Shown piece after piece: positions 1 through 8,021 of a stretch of DNA of 64,000 nt. How positions within the stretch are numbered: position 1 is the first letter of the stretch; each line of letters starts with the position of its first letter. Where the stretch lies: NCBI RefSeq assembly GCF_002904335.1, contig NZ_PPHF01000074.1, forward strand, positions 620,001 through 684,000, given 5' to 3'. The notes under the pieces are model-generated. The model saw only the letters and a list, made by a program, of their open reading frames with translations, was not told the origin of the DNA and ran no database searches. This DNA is from Amycolatopsis sp. CA-126428 (lineage in GTDB: Bacteria; Actinomycetota; Actinomycetes; Mycobacteriales; Pseudonocardiaceae). The translations under genes were made by a program, and so were the position numbers.

Positions 1-220
1 GAAGTACCTGGCGGGCGACCGGGCCGGGGCGATGGCGGCGGTGCCGCCGGAGTTCCTCGACGCGACGTCGCTGCTGGGTCCGAAGGAACGGATCGCGGAG
101 AAGATGACGGAATACGCCGAAGCCGGCGTGACGACCCTGTCGGTGTCGCCCTACACGCCGGAGCCGGCCGAGGCGCTGCGCACCGCCGCCGAGGCGCTCG
201 AGCTGGCGGGGGTGGCCTGA
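1..220 (+). CDS. LLM class F420-dependent oxidoreductase, C-terminal fragment
   Basis: Only the last 72 codons are inside the window; the gene starts upstream of base 1. The tail (FLDATSLLGPKERIAEKM, then YAEAGVTTLSVSPY) reads like the end of a luciferase-like monooxygenase TIM barrel. In F420-dependent members the last helices contact the cofactor and a strand of the TTLSV type closes the barrel. The stop TGA lies one base before the uppP GTG, so the two genes are probably co-transcribed. The family is inferred from the C-terminus alone; no catalytic residue is visible, and the substrate cannot be guessed. Confidence 0.6.
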   Translation, partial: KYLAGDRAGAMAAVPPEFLDATSLLGPKERIAEKMTEYAEAGVTTLSVSPYTPEPAEALRTAAEALELAGVA

Positions 221-221
221 C

Positions 222-1064
222 GTGGGGTGGTTCGAAGCACTCGTCCTGGGCCTGGTCCAGGGCCTGACGGAGTTCCTGCCGATCTCGTCGAGCGCGCACC
301 TGCGGATCGTCGCGGCGCTGGCGGGCTGGGACGACCCGGGCGCGGCGTTCACCGCGGTCACCCAGATCGGCACCGAGCTGGCGGTGATCATCTACTTCGG
401 GCCGAAGATCGGGAAGATCCTGCGGGCCTGGTTCTTCTCGCTGTACAAGGCGGAGTGGCGCCGCGACCCGGACGCCCGGCTGGGCTGGCTGATCATCGTC
501 GGCTCGCTGCCGATCGTGGTGCTCGGGCTGCTGCTGCAGGACCAGATCGACAGCGCGTTCCGCGACCTGCGGATCACCGCGACCGTGCTGATCGTGTTCG
601 GCGTGATCCTGCTGATCGCCGACCGGATCGGGAAGCAGGACCGCACGCTGGACGACCTGACCGTGCCGCACGGCCTGGGCTTCGGCTTCGCGCAGGCGCT
701 GGCCCTCATCCCGGGCGTGTCCCGCTCGGGCGGCACGACGAGCGCGGGCCTGCTGCTGGGCTACACGCGGGCGGAGGCGGCGGAGTACTCGTTCCTGCTG
801 GCGCTGCCGGCGGTGTTCGGCTCGGGGGTGTACAAGCTCAAGGACATCGGCTCGGGCGACGTGCCGGCCCAGTGGGGCCCGACGATCCTGGCCACGCTGG
901 TCGCCTTCGGCGTCGGTTACCTCGTGATCGCCTGGCTGATGGCCTACATCAAGAAGCGCAGCTTCGTGCCGTTCGTGGTCTACCGGCTGGTGCTCGGCGT
1001 GCTGCTGTACGTGCTGATCTTCAGCGGCGTCCTGGACCCGAACGCCGGGCCCGTCGGGCACTGA
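222..1064 (+). CDS. uppP: Undecaprenyl-diphosphatase UppP (BacA family)
   Basis: This integral membrane phosphatase converts undecaprenyl diphosphate to the monophosphate, recycling the lipid carrier for peptidoglycan and other wall polymers; overproduction gives bacitracin resistance. At 280 residues it has the usual length. Both signature stretches are present: EFLPISSSAH at residues 17-26 and PGVSRSGGT at 164-172, which carry the catalytic Glu, Ser and Arg. About seven or eight hydrophobic segments follow. Translation starts at GTG 222, one base after the preceding LLM gene. A 46-bp palindrome begins 20 bp after the stop and probably ends the transcript. Confidence 0.95.
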   Translation: MGWFEALVLGLVQGLTEFLPISSSAHLRIVAALAGWDDPGAAFTAVTQIGTELAVIIYFGPKIGKILRAWFFSLYKAEWRRDPDARLGWLIIVGSLPIVVLGLLLQDQIDSAFRDLRITATVLIVFGVILLIADRIGKQDRTLDDLTVPHGLGFGFAQALALIPGVSRSGGTTSAGLLLGYTRAEAAEYSFLLALPAVFGSGVYKLKDIGSGDVPAQWGPTILATLVAFGVGYLVIAWLMAYIKKRSFVPFVVYRLVLGVLLYVLIFSGVLDPNAGPVGH

Positions 1065-1084
1065 TCCGAGGGCTGCCGCAGCTT

Positions 1085-1130
1085 GTCGTGAGTGGTAATG
1101 AGGGTTAGAACCCTCGTTACCACTCACGAC
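1085..1130. repeat. 46-bp palindromic repeat, copy 1 (likely terminator)
   Basis: The arms are 1085-1104 and 1111-1130 (20 bp each, one G:T-type mismatch) around the loop TTAGAA. It has the same plan and nearly the same sequence as the elements at 5335, 14945 and 33636. On the + strand it contains TGA, TAA and TAG in three different frames. It lies 20 bp after uppP and about 50 bp before the phosphatase start. No U-tract follows, as is common for actinobacterial terminators. Confidence 0.85.
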
Positions 1131-1180
1131 CCGTGCGGTAGGGCGGGACCGGGTGATCGCGTCCACGTAGGGTGGGTCCC

Positions 1181-1888
1181 GTGAGTACGGTCATTCTGCT
1201 CCGGCACGGCAAGTCCACCGCCAACGGCGCCGGCATCCTGGCCGGGCGGTCTCCGAAGGTCAGCCTCGACGACACCGGACGTGCCCAGGCGGAGAAGCTC
1301 GTCGAACGCCTCGGCGGCGTGCCGCTGGCCGGGCTCGTGGTTTCGCCCCTGCTGCGGTGCAAGCAGACGGTCGGCCCGCTCGCGGCCGCCCGGGACCTCG
1401 AGAAGACCGTCGAGCCCGGGCTGTCCGAAGTGGACTACGGCGACTGGACCGGCAAGGAGCTCAAGCACCTCGCGAAGGAGCCGCTCTGGCGGGTCGTGCA
1501 GGCCCACCCCTCGGCGGCGGTGTTCCCCGGCGGCGAGGGCCTCGCCCAGATGCAGGCGCGGTCGGTGGCCGCCGTCCGCGCCCACGACCGGCGGATCGCC
1601 GCCGAGCACGGCGACCACGCGGTCTGGCTGCTGTGCAGCCACGGCGACGTGATCAAGGCCGTCCTGGCCGATGCGCTCGGCCAGCACCTCGACGCCTTCC
1701 AGCGGATCGTCGTCGACCCGGCGTCGATCTCCGTCGTGCGCTACACCGAGACGCGGCCGTTCGTCATGCGGGTCAACGACCACGGCGGCGACCTGCGCGG
1801 CATCGTGCCGCCGGAACCGAAGCCGAAACGGGGCAAGAAAGCCGCGTCGAGCAGCGATGCCGTGGTGGGCGGTACCACGGGCCGGTGA
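1181..1888 (+). CDS. Histidine phosphatase family protein (MSMEG_4193-type)
   Basis: Phosphoglycerate-mutase-like fold. The catalytic motif RHG is at residues 8-10 (LLRHGKSTANGAG) and the second His is in LCSHGDVIKAVLAD. The proton donor Glu is probably in VEPGLSEVDYGDW. The protein has 235 residues with a charged, Pro/Lys-rich tail, matching the actinobacterial phosphomutase-like family typified by MSMEG_4193, whose substrate is not established. An in-frame GTG at 1172 is possible, but GTG 1181 aligns with the family N-terminus and leaves a purine-rich stretch (AGGGTGGG) upstream. Relatives of this gene usually sit beside DUF3090 and SCO1664-like genes; here those are 35 kb away at 37 kb. 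Confidence 0.85.
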   Translation: MSTVILLRHGKSTANGAGILAGRSPKVSLDDTGRAQAEKLVERLGGVPLAGLVVSPLLRCKQTVGPLAAARDLEKTVEPGLSEVDYGDWTGKELKHLAKEPLWRVVQAHPSAAVFPGGEGLAQMQARSVAAVRAHDRRIAAEHGDHAVWLLCSHGDVIKAVLADALGQHLDAFQRIVVDPASISVVRYTETRPFVMRVNDHGGDLRGIVPPEPKPKRGKKAASSSDAVVGGTTGR

Positions 1889-1981
1889 CCCCGGCCACCT
1901 CCGGAAAGCGCTGACATCGGTACCGGGGGACCCCGTAGGGTGGCGGGACCGAGTGTTCGTCCCCGACCAGGAGCCTGCCCG

Positions 1982-4036
1982 ATGATTTCGCCGGACAATC
2001 CGTTCGCCGCACCCAGCGAGCTGCCCTACGCCCTGCCGCCCTTCGACCGGATTTCCGACGAGCACTACCGGCCCGCGTTCGAGGCCGGGCTGGCCGAGCA
2101 CGCGGCGGAGATCGAGCAGATCGCGGCCCAGGACGCCGAGCCGACGTTCGAGAACACCGTCTTGGCCCTCGAGCACGCCGGTGAACTGCTGGGCCGCGTG
2201 GCGAGCGTGTTCTACAACCTGTCCGGCTCCAACAGCACCGACGAGATCCAGGCCATCCAGGCGGAGTTCGCGCCCAAGCTGGCCGCCCACCACGACGCGA
2301 TCCACCTGAACCCGCAGCTGTTCGCCCGGATCGACGCGCTCCACACCCGTCGTGACGAGCTCGGCCTCGACGAAGAGTCGCTGCGGCTGCTGGAACGGCG
2401 GCACACCGACTTCAGCCGGGCGGGTGCCGGCCTCGGCCCGGCCGAGCAGGCCCGGCTGCGCGAGCTCAACGAGCAGCTGTCCACCCTGCAGACGACGTTC
2501 CAGCAGAACCTGCTCAAGGACACCAACGAGCTGGCCGTCGTCATCGCCGACCGCGCCGAGCTCGACGGCTTCGGCGAAGGCGCGATCGCCACGGCGGCCG
2601 AAGCGGCGTCCGCGCGCGGCGAAGAGGGCAAGTACGTGCTCACGCTGAGCCTGCCCACCAGCCAGGCGTCACCGCTGGAAACCCTGCGCAACCGCGACGT
2701 CCGCGAGCGCATCCACAGCGCGTCGATGGCACGCGGCAACCGCGGCAACGCCTGCGACAACAACGCGGTCGTCGCCGAAATCGTCCGCCTGCGCGCGGAA
2801 CGGGCCGTACTGCTCGGCTACCCGGACCACGCCGCGTACGTCATCGCGGACGAGACGGCGAAGACGGCCGAAGCCGCGGCGGGGCTGCTGGAGCGGCTGG
2901 CACCCGCGGCGGTCGCGAACGCCCGCGCCGAAGCCGCCGAGCTCCAGCAGCTGCTGGAAGCCGATGTGCCCGGCGCGAAACTGCGGCCGTCGGACTGGCC
3001 GTTCTACGCCGCCCAGGTCCGCCGCGAGCGCTTCGAGGTCGACACCGAGGCACTCCGGCCGTACTTCGAGGCCGACCGCGTGTACCTCGACGGCGTCTTC
3101 CACGCCGCGACCCAGCTGTACGGCCTGACCTTCACCGAGCGGGACGACCTGCCCAAGTACCACCCGGAGGTCCGGACCTTCGAGGTCTTCGACGCCGACG
3201 GCACCCCGCTCGGCCTGTACCTGCTCGACCTGTACACCCGCGACGCCAAGCGCGGCGGCGCCTGGATGAACACCTTCGTCGACCAGTCCGAGCTGCTCGG
3301 CCGCAAAACCGTCGTGGTCAACGTCCTCAACGTGAACAAGCCGCCCGCGGGGGAGCCGACCCTACTCACCTTCGACGAGGTCGTCACCGCGTTCCACGAG
3401 TTCGGCCACGCCCTCCACGCGCTGGTCTCCGCGGTCCGCTACCCGACCTTCTCCGGCACCAACGTGCCCCGCGACTTCGTCGAATACCCCTCCCAGGTCA
3501 ACGAGATGTGGATGCTGTGGCCGGAAGTGCTGGCCCACTACGCGAAGCACCACGAGACGGGGGAGGCCCTCCCGCAGGAGCAGGTCGAGAAGCTGCTCGC
3601 CGCCCAGCAGTACGGCGAAGGGTTCTCCACCACCGAGTACCTCGCGGCCTCCCTGCTCGACCAGGCGTGGCACGGACTCGGCGTCGACGACCACGTCGGG
3701 GAGGTGCAGTCGTTCGAAGCGGAGGCGCTCGTGAAAGCCGGCGTGGCCGTCGACGCGATCCCGCCGCGCTACCGCACCACCTACTTCGCCCACATCTTCA
3801 GCGGCGGCTACAGCGCCGGGTACTACTCCTACATCTGGAGCGAAGTCCTCGACGCCGACACCGTCCAATGGTTCCGCGAAAACGGGGGACTGACCCGCGA
3901 GAACGGCGACCACTTCCGCCGCACCCTCCTCGGCCGGGGCGGCAGCATCGACCCGATGGACGCGTTCCGCGCCTTCCGAGGCCGCGACCCCGAGATCGAG
4001 CCGCTCCTGGCCCGCCGAGGTCTCGGTGGCGTCTGA
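1982..4036 (+). CDS. M3 family metallopeptidase (peptidyl-dipeptidase Dcp/oligopeptidase-like)
   Basis: Cytosolic zinc peptidase that cleaves short peptides. The thermolysin-type zinc motif HEFGH is at residues 472-476, with the third ligand expected in the following FVEYPSQVNEMW stretch. The conserved C-terminal segment IFSGGYSAGYYSYIWSEVL (near residue 610) contributes the His/Tyr substrate contacts of the M3 fold. At 684 residues it matches the Dcp/oligopeptidase A subgroup. The start ATG 1982 is chosen because AGGAG lies 8 bp upstream; an in-frame GTG at 1940 has no such support. There is no signal peptide. A strong hairpin follows the stop. Confidence 0.9.
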   Translation: MISPDNPFAAPSELPYALPPFDRISDEHYRPAFEAGLAEHAAEIEQIAAQDAEPTFENTVLALEHAGELLGRVASVFYNLSGSNSTDEIQAIQAEFAPKLAAHHDAIHLNPQLFARIDALHTRRDELGLDEESLRLLERRHTDFSRAGAGLGPAEQARLRELNEQLSTLQTTFQQNLLKDTNELAVVIADRAELDGFGEGAIATAAEAASARGEEGKYVLTLSLPTSQASPLETLRNRDVRERIHSASMARGNRGNACDNNAVVAEIVRLRAERAVLLGYPDHAAYVIADETAKTAEAAAGLLERLAPAAVANARAEAAELQQLLEADVPGAKLRPSDWPFYAAQVRRERFEVDTEALRPYFEADRVYLDGVFHAATQLYGLTFTERDDLPKYHPEVRTFEVFDADGTPLGLYLLDLYTRDAKRGGAWMNTFVDQSELLGRKTVVVNVLNVNKPPAGEPTLLTFDEVVTAFHEFGHALHALVSAVRYPTFSGTNVPRDFVEYPSQVNEMWMLWPEVLAHYAKHHETGEALPQEQVEKLLAAQQYGEGFSTTEYLAASLLDQAWHGLGVDDHVGEVQSFEAEALVKAGVAVDAIPPRYRTTYFAHIFSGGYSAGYYSYIWSEVLDADTVQWFRENGGLTRENGDHFRRTLLGRGGSIDPMDAFRAFRGRDPEIEPLLARRGLGGV

Positions 4037-4059
4037 TCTCTCTCCTGTATAACGACCTA

Positions 4060-4095
4060 TACGGCGGGGTTGGTTGGAAAACCAACCCCGCCGTA
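4060..4095. terminator. Hairpin terminator after the M3 peptidase gene
   Basis: A perfect 16-bp stem (4060-4075 with 4080-4095) closes on a GGAA loop. It is followed by a short A-rich run (CGCAAAAAATA) and lies 24 bp past the M3 stop. Confidence 0.8.
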
Positions 4096-4214
4096 CGCAA
4101 AAAATACGGCAAAGACGGGGCGAGCTAGGCCGTGACGGCTCGCGCGCCCGCGACGATGCGGTCGCGCAGGAGCTGTTGGCAGCCGACGTTAGGGTGCGGT
4201 GTTCGCGGACGCGA

Positions 4215-4247
4215 AAGGGCCGCCGTCCACTGCGGACGGCGGCCCTT
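4215..4247 (-). terminator. Hairpin terminator after mdh
   Basis: 14-bp perfect stem (4215-4228 with 4234-4247) and a 5-nt loop, 14 bp downstream of the mdh stop on the minus strand. With the 4060-4095 hairpin it isolates two convergent genes. The roughly 120 bp between the hairpins holds no convincing gene. Confidence 0.75.
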
Positions 4248-4261
4248 CGTGGTGGGTGGGC

Positions 4262-5248
4262 TCAGATGAGGCCGAGCTTGGCCACGGTGTCGCGTTCCTC
4301 GACGAGTTCCGCGACGGAGGCGTCGATGCGGGCGCGGGAGAAGTCGTCGATCTCGAGGCCCTGGACGATCTTGTACTGGCCGTTCTCGGCGGTGACCGGG
4401 AAGGACGAGATGAGGCCCTCGGGGACGCCGTAGGAGCCGTCGGAGGCGACGGCGGCGGAGGTCCAGTCGCCGGCGGGGGTGCCGTTGACCCAGGTGTGGA
4501 CGTGGTCGATGGCGGCCGAGGCGGCGGAGGCGGCGGAGGAGAGGCCGCGGGCTTCGATGATCGCCGCGCCGCGCTTGGCGACGGTGGGGATGAAGTCGTT
4601 CTCCAGCCAGGCCTGGTCGACGGCGTCGGCGATGCTCTTGCCGCCGAATTCGGCGTGCTGGACCGAGGGGTACTGGGTGGCGGAGTGGTTGCCCCAGATG
4701 GCGACCTTCTGGAGTTCGGTCACCGGGACGCCGAGCTTCTTGGCGAGCTGGGCGAGGGCGCGGTTGTGGTCGAGGCGGGTCATCGCGGTGAAGCGCTCGG
4801 CGGGTACGTCGGGGGCGTGCGAGCGGGCGATGAGGGCGTTGGTGTTGGCGGGGTTGCCGACGACGAGGACCTTGATGTCGTCGGCGGCGCCGGCGTTGAT
4901 GGCTTCGCCCTGGGGCTTGAAGATGCCGCCGTTGGCTTCGAGGAGGTCGCCGCGCTCCATGCCCTTGCTGCGGGGGCGGGCGCCGACGAGGAGGGCGATG
5001 TTGGTGCCTTCGAAGGCCTGCTTGGGGTCGTCGAAGATGTCGGTGCCGGCGAGGAGGGGGAACGCGCCGTCTTCGAGTTCCATCGCGGTGCCCTCGGCCG
5101 CCTTGACCGCCTGCGGGATTTCGAGCAGCCGCAGCTTCACCGGGACGTCCTGGCCGAGGAGCTGACCGGACGCGATGCGGAAGAGCAGCGCGTAGCCGAT
5201 CTGGCCGGCGGCGCCGGTGACGGTCACGTTGACTGGGGCTTGGGTCAT
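4262..5248 (-). CDS. mdh: Malate dehydrogenase (NAD-dependent)
   Basis: TCA cycle enzyme interconverting malate and oxaloacetate. The N-terminal NAD-binding glycine motif is TGAAGQIG (residues 10-17). The mobile-loop arginines are in GARPRSKGMERGD, the cofactor-contact segment is VVGNPANTNA, the substrate Asp/Arg is in RLDHNRA, and the proton-relay His is in WGNHSATQYPS. The length of 328 residues is that of the actinobacterial/cytosolic-type MDH rather than the shorter LDH-like type. ATG 5248 is preceded by GGAGA. It is transcribed alone; a palindromic repeat and the MarR gene lie upstream. Confidence 0.96.
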   Translation of the reverse strand: MTQAPVNVTVTGAAGQIGYALLFRIASGQLLGQDVPVKLRLLEIPQAVKAAEGTAMELEDGAFPLLAGTDIFDDPKQAFEGTNIALLVGARPRSKGMERGDLLEANGGIFKPQGEAINAGAADDIKVLVVGNPANTNALIARSHAPDVPAERFTAMTRLDHNRALAQLAKKLGVPVTELQKVAIWGNHSATQYPSVQHAEFGGKSIADAVDQAWLENDFIPTVAKRGAAIIEARGLSSAASAASAAIDHVHTWVNGTPAGDWTSAAVASDGSYGVPEGLISSFPVTAENGQYKIVQGLEIDDFSRARIDASVAELVEERDTVAKLGLI

Positions 5249-5334
5249 TGCGGTTCTCCAGCTTGAGACGACTTTGGCTAGTGCTGTGGAGCCTATCCCT
5301 CCCAGGCGTTGCCGGTCGGGTGCGTCCGGTCACG

Positions 5335-5380
5335 CTCGTGAGTGGTAAGGCGGGTTCTAACCCGCTTTACCACTCACGAG
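5335..5380. repeat. 46-bp palindromic repeat, copy 2, overlapping the MarR stop
   Basis: The arms are 5335-5354 and 5361-5380, 20 bp with one mismatch. The loop reads TTCTAA on +, that is TTAGAA on the minus strand, so this copy is inverted relative to the other three. The stop codon of the minus-strand MarR gene (5374-5376) lies inside the right arm: the repeat supplies TCG TGA (Ser-stop). Confidence 0.85.
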
Positions 5381-5808
5381 GCGTCGGTGACGTTGTGGGC
5401 GAGGCGGGTGAGGAGGTCGGCGAGCTGGGCGATTTCGGTGTCGGTGAGGCCTTTTCGCATGCGTTCGTCGTGGGCGATCGCCGCTGAGGCGAGCCGCAGG
5501 AAGAGCTGTTCGCCCTCTGCGGTGAGCGTCACCAGGTGGACGCGGCGGTTTTCGGGGTCGCGGCGGCGGGTGACGAGGCCGGCGGTTTCCATGCCGTTGA
5601 GGTGGTGGGTGAGGGTGGCGCCTTGGATGCCGACGGCGTCGGCGAGTTCGCGCTGGTTGGCGGCGGGGGTGGTTTTGAGGGAGATGAGGATCTGCCAGAT
5701 GGGCTGGGAGCCGCCGGCGGCGGCGAGGGCGTGGTCGAAGGCGCGGGCGGCGGTTTTGGCGGTGCGGGCGAGGACGACGCCGATGGGGGCGGTGGCGGGT
5801 TTGGGCAC
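5374..5808 (-). CDS. MarR family transcriptional regulator
   Basis: A 144-residue winged-helix protein. The recognition helix region is RELADAVGIQGATLTHHLNGME, followed by the wing RRRDPENRRVHLVTLT, which is the classic MarR DxRxxR pattern. It starts at GTG 5808. It is divergent from the NTF2/VOC/LLM operon, and the 94-bp intergenic region holds four TCTAA/TTAGA half-sites. Autoregulation and repression of the divergent operon are therefore likely. The C-terminus runs directly into the palindromic repeat, which provides its stop codon. The ligand is unknown. Confidence 0.9.
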   Translation of the reverse strand: MPKPATAPIGVVLARTAKTAARAFDHALAAAGGSQPIWQILISLKTTPAANQRELADAVGIQGATLTHHLNGMETAGLVTRRRDPENRRVHLVTLTAEGEQLFLRLASAAIAHDERMRKGLTDTEIAQLADLLTRLAHNVTDAS

Positions 5809-5832
5809 GGCGGAACCCTAGCGCAGATGCCG

Positions 5833-5872
5833 AGAAGTCTAAGCGTTTGACATCTAATGGTTAGACTTCTAA
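5833..5872. promoter_or_regulatory. MarR operator array and divergent promoter
   Basis: Half-sites TCTAA (5838-5842), TCTAA (5853-5857), TTAGA (5861-5865) and TCTAA (5868-5872). They form the 10-bp inverted repeat 5833-5842/5861-5870 and the compact palindromes 5853-5865 and 5860-5873. A candidate + promoter overlaps them: TTGACA at 5847-5852, 17 bp, then TAACGT at 5870-5875, 28 bp before the ATG at 5903. A MarR dimer here would block this promoter. Inferred from sequence only. Confidence 0.65.
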
Positions 5873-5902
5873 CGTTGAGGCATCGAACGGAAGGGGAACG
5901 CG

Positions 5903-6301
5903 ATGAGCACCGAAGAGCAGGTCCGCGAGTTCGGCCGGGTATGGGCCACCGCGGAGGAACGCGGCGACACCGAGGCACTGGCCGCGTTGGCCACCGACGG
6001 GTTCCGCCTGGTCGGGCCGCTGGGGTTCGTGCTGGACCGGGACCAGTGGCTGGCGCGCTACGACGGCGGCGAGCTGGTCACCGAGAAGCTGGGGTGGACC
6101 GAGGTCGAGGTCCGCGACTTCGGCGGCACCGCGATCGCGATCGGCGTGCACGAGCAGGTCGCCACGCACCGGGGGAACCCGGTGAACGGCCGCTTCCGCG
6201 CCACGCACGTGCTGGTCCGCGAGGACGACCGCTGGCGGCTGGCGGGAATCCACCTGAGCCCGATCGGTGCGCCGTTCGTCCCCGGCGGTGACCGGCGATG
6301 A
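5903..6301 (+). CDS. Nuclear transport factor 2-like (SnoaL/DUF4440) protein
   Basis: A 132-residue single-domain protein with the cone-shaped NTF2 fold pattern: an N-terminal helix (EEQVREFGRVWATAEE), GDTEALAALATDGFRLVGP, then strands ending TAIAIGVHEQVATHRGN and WRLAGIHLSPIG. Such proteins bind or isomerise small hydrophobic molecules, or are of unknown use. ATG 5903 has AAGGGGAA upstream. It is the first gene of an operon controlled by the divergent MarR regulator, and its stop overlaps the next start as ATGA. No catalytic dyad is obvious. Confidence 0.75.
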   Translation: MSTEEQVREFGRVWATAEERGDTEALAALATDGFRLVGPLGFVLDRDQWLARYDGGELVTEKLGWTEVEVRDFGGTAIAIGVHEQVATHRGNPVNGRFRATHVLVREDDRWRLAGIHLSPIGAPFVPGGDRR

Positions 6302-6663
6302 GCGTCGAGCTGAACCACACCATCGTGTGTGCCACCGATCGCGAGAGGTCGGCAGAGTTCCTGGCCGGGATCCTGGGCCTGCGGACCGATCCGGTGGCCG
6401 GGCCCTTCGTGCCGGTGCGGCTGGCGAACGGCGTCACGCTGGACTATCTGCAGGTGGACCGCGTCACGAGCCAGCACTACGCGTTCCTGGTCGGCGAAGA
6501 CGACTTCGACGCGGCGATGGCGCGGATCGCAGCGTCGGGCGTCGGCTATTGGGCGGACCCGTTCCACGAACGGCCCGGAGAGGTCAACGGTCTGAACGGC
6601 GGACGCGGGGTCTACTTCGACGATCCCGACGGCCACAACCTGGAACTGCTGACGAGGGGGTAG
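6298..6663 (+). CDS. VOC family protein (glyoxalase/dioxygenase fold)
   Basis: 121 residues with the paired beta-alpha-beta-beta-beta units of the vicinal oxygen chelate fold. It opens MSVELNHTIVCATD, where His 7 is a likely metal ligand, and ends GVYFDDPDGHNLELL, where the final Glu is the usual C-terminal ligand. Translation is coupled to the preceding NTF2-like gene (ATGA). The neighbours suggest a detoxification or small-molecule modification operon; the reaction is unknown. Confidence 0.85.
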   Translation: MSVELNHTIVCATDRERSAEFLAGILGLRTDPVAGPFVPVRLANGVTLDYLQVDRVTSQHYAFLVGEDDFDAAMARIAASGVGYWADPFHERPGEVNGLNGGRGVYFDDPDGHNLELLTRG

Positions 6664-6665
6664 CC

Positions 6666-7517
6666 GTGCGCTTGAGCATCGGGGTCACCGACTTCTCGTG
6701 GCCGGACAAGTCGACCGAGGAGCTCGCCGCGGTCGCGGTGGCGGCCGAGGACGCCGGGCTGGACACGGTGTGGGTCGCCGACCACCTGCTGCAGGCCGAC
6801 CCGCACAGCACCGCGGACTCGCCCATGCTGGAGGCCTACACGACGCTGGGTTTCCTCGCCGGGCGGACCGCCCGGATCGGGCTCGGGACGATGGTTTCGG
6901 CGGTCACGTTCCGGCCGCCGGCGCTGCTGGTCAAGGCCGTCACCACGCTGGACGTGCTGTCCGGTGGGCGCGCCCGGTTCGGCATCGGTGCCGGGCACCA
7001 CGACGGCGAGGCGCGGGCGATGGGCCTGCCGTTCCCGCCGGCGGGCGAGCGGCTGGCGCGGGTGGAGGAGACCGTGCGGCTGGCGCTGCGGATGTGGGCG
7101 GGCGACGAGTCGCCGTTCGAAGGCGAGCACTACCGGCTCGAGCGTCCGATCGGGAGTCCGCGGCCGGTGCGGCGGCCGCCGATCCTCGTCGGTGGCGCGG
7201 GTGAGCGGCGGACGCTGCGGCTGGTCGCCCGGTACGCCGACGCGTGCAACGTGTTCGACATCCCGGACGGTGGGCGGACGGTGCGCCACAAGCTCGGCGT
7301 CCTGGCGCGGCACTGCGAAGAGGTGGGGCGGCCGTACGACGCCATCGAGAAGACGATCAGCACCCGGCTGGCCCCCGGGGAGCCGGCGGAGTCGTTCGCG
7401 CGGCGGTGCGAGGAGTTTGCCGGGTGGGGTATCGACCACGCGGTGGTGATCACGGCCGGTCCGTGGCCGGTGGCGGGGGTCGAGACGCTGGGGCGGGTGG
7501 CCGCCCTGCTCGGCTGA
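6666..7517 (+). CDS. LLM class F420-dependent oxidoreductase
   Basis: 283 residues of the luciferase-like TIM barrel. Typical pieces are AEDAGLDTVWVADHLLQ near the N-terminus, IGLGTMVSAVTFRPPALL, DVLSGGRARFGIGAGHH, and PPILVGGAGERRTLRLVARYAD. The pattern fits the actinobacterial F420-dependent subgroup related to Rv1855c. GTG 6666 is chosen because it lies 2 bp after the VOC stop; the open frame runs further upstream only as an overlap. Last gene of the MarR-controlled operon. The substrate is unknown. Confidence 0.85.
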   Translation: MRLSIGVTDFSWPDKSTEELAAVAVAAEDAGLDTVWVADHLLQADPHSTADSPMLEAYTTLGFLAGRTARIGLGTMVSAVTFRPPALLVKAVTTLDVLSGGRARFGIGAGHHDGEARAMGLPFPPAGERLARVEETVRLALRMWAGDESPFEGEHYRLERPIGSPRPVRRPPILVGGAGERRTLRLVARYADACNVFDIPDGGRTVRHKLGVLARHCEEVGRPYDAIEKTISTRLAPGEPAESFARRCEEFAGWGIDHAVVITAGPWPVAGVETLGRVAALLG

Positions 7518-7781
7518 GCCGGGCGGCGGCCGTAGCGCGGACCGCTCGATCGCGGGTGGCGATTCGCGGCGCGGGGCGGGAATGTGCTCGTGGACGGCGC
7601 TGCCGGCCGGTCGATCGTGCGACTGGTCCGCAACCGGCTTCAGGTCCGGCACCCACGCCCGCTGTGAAGAGGTTCCCGCCGTCGGCGGCGGAGGCTCGAC
7701 GATCGCCCGGATCCTCCGGTCCGCGGCCGGTGGCGGGCGTCGAAACGCCGGGCGGGCGGCGGCGTTGATCGGCCGAGCCGG
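7396..7781 (+). repeat. Diverged partial tandem copy of the LLM gene 3' end
   Basis: The last 67 bp of the LLM gene (7456-7522) are echoed at 7716-7781, a 260-bp offset, with most bases conserved; GPWPVAGVETL becomes GPRPVAGVETP. At the same offset the upstream ARRCEE coding stretch reappears as ARCEE near 7660. The copy has no intact frame and is a decaying duplication. The rest of 7518-8021 holds no recognisable gene; 7830-8000 is less GC-rich and probably includes the promoter of the next gene. Confidence 0.5.
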
Positions 7782-8021
7782 ACGTCACGCGGGTGATCGT
7801 GGGCGGCGGCCGGGGGAGCGGGGGCGCGAAATCGTTTTCTCCGTGCATTTATTCGCGGCGGCCGGAATGGGCTTTGCGAAAATTGTCGAAACGTGAGCAA
7901 TGCCGCTTGGCGGGACGAGACGTGCAGCGTTGCTCCGTTCAGCGGGGTTTGCTTCCATGATCCTTTCGATACCATGGTCGGCGCCCCCGTCCCCAATTTG
8001 AATGTATTGGGAAGGATTCCG

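Noticed and set aside
4096..4214. Possible small gene between the M3 and mdh terminators
   Set aside because: The short minus-strand frame there has no start with a ribosome site and no recognisable homology.
4125..5333. Long minus-strand open frame of about 400 codons opposite and around mdh
   Set aside because: It is an out-of-frame shadow of mdh; its Arg/Pro-rich product is typical of GC-rich alternate frames and the real gene has full family conservation.
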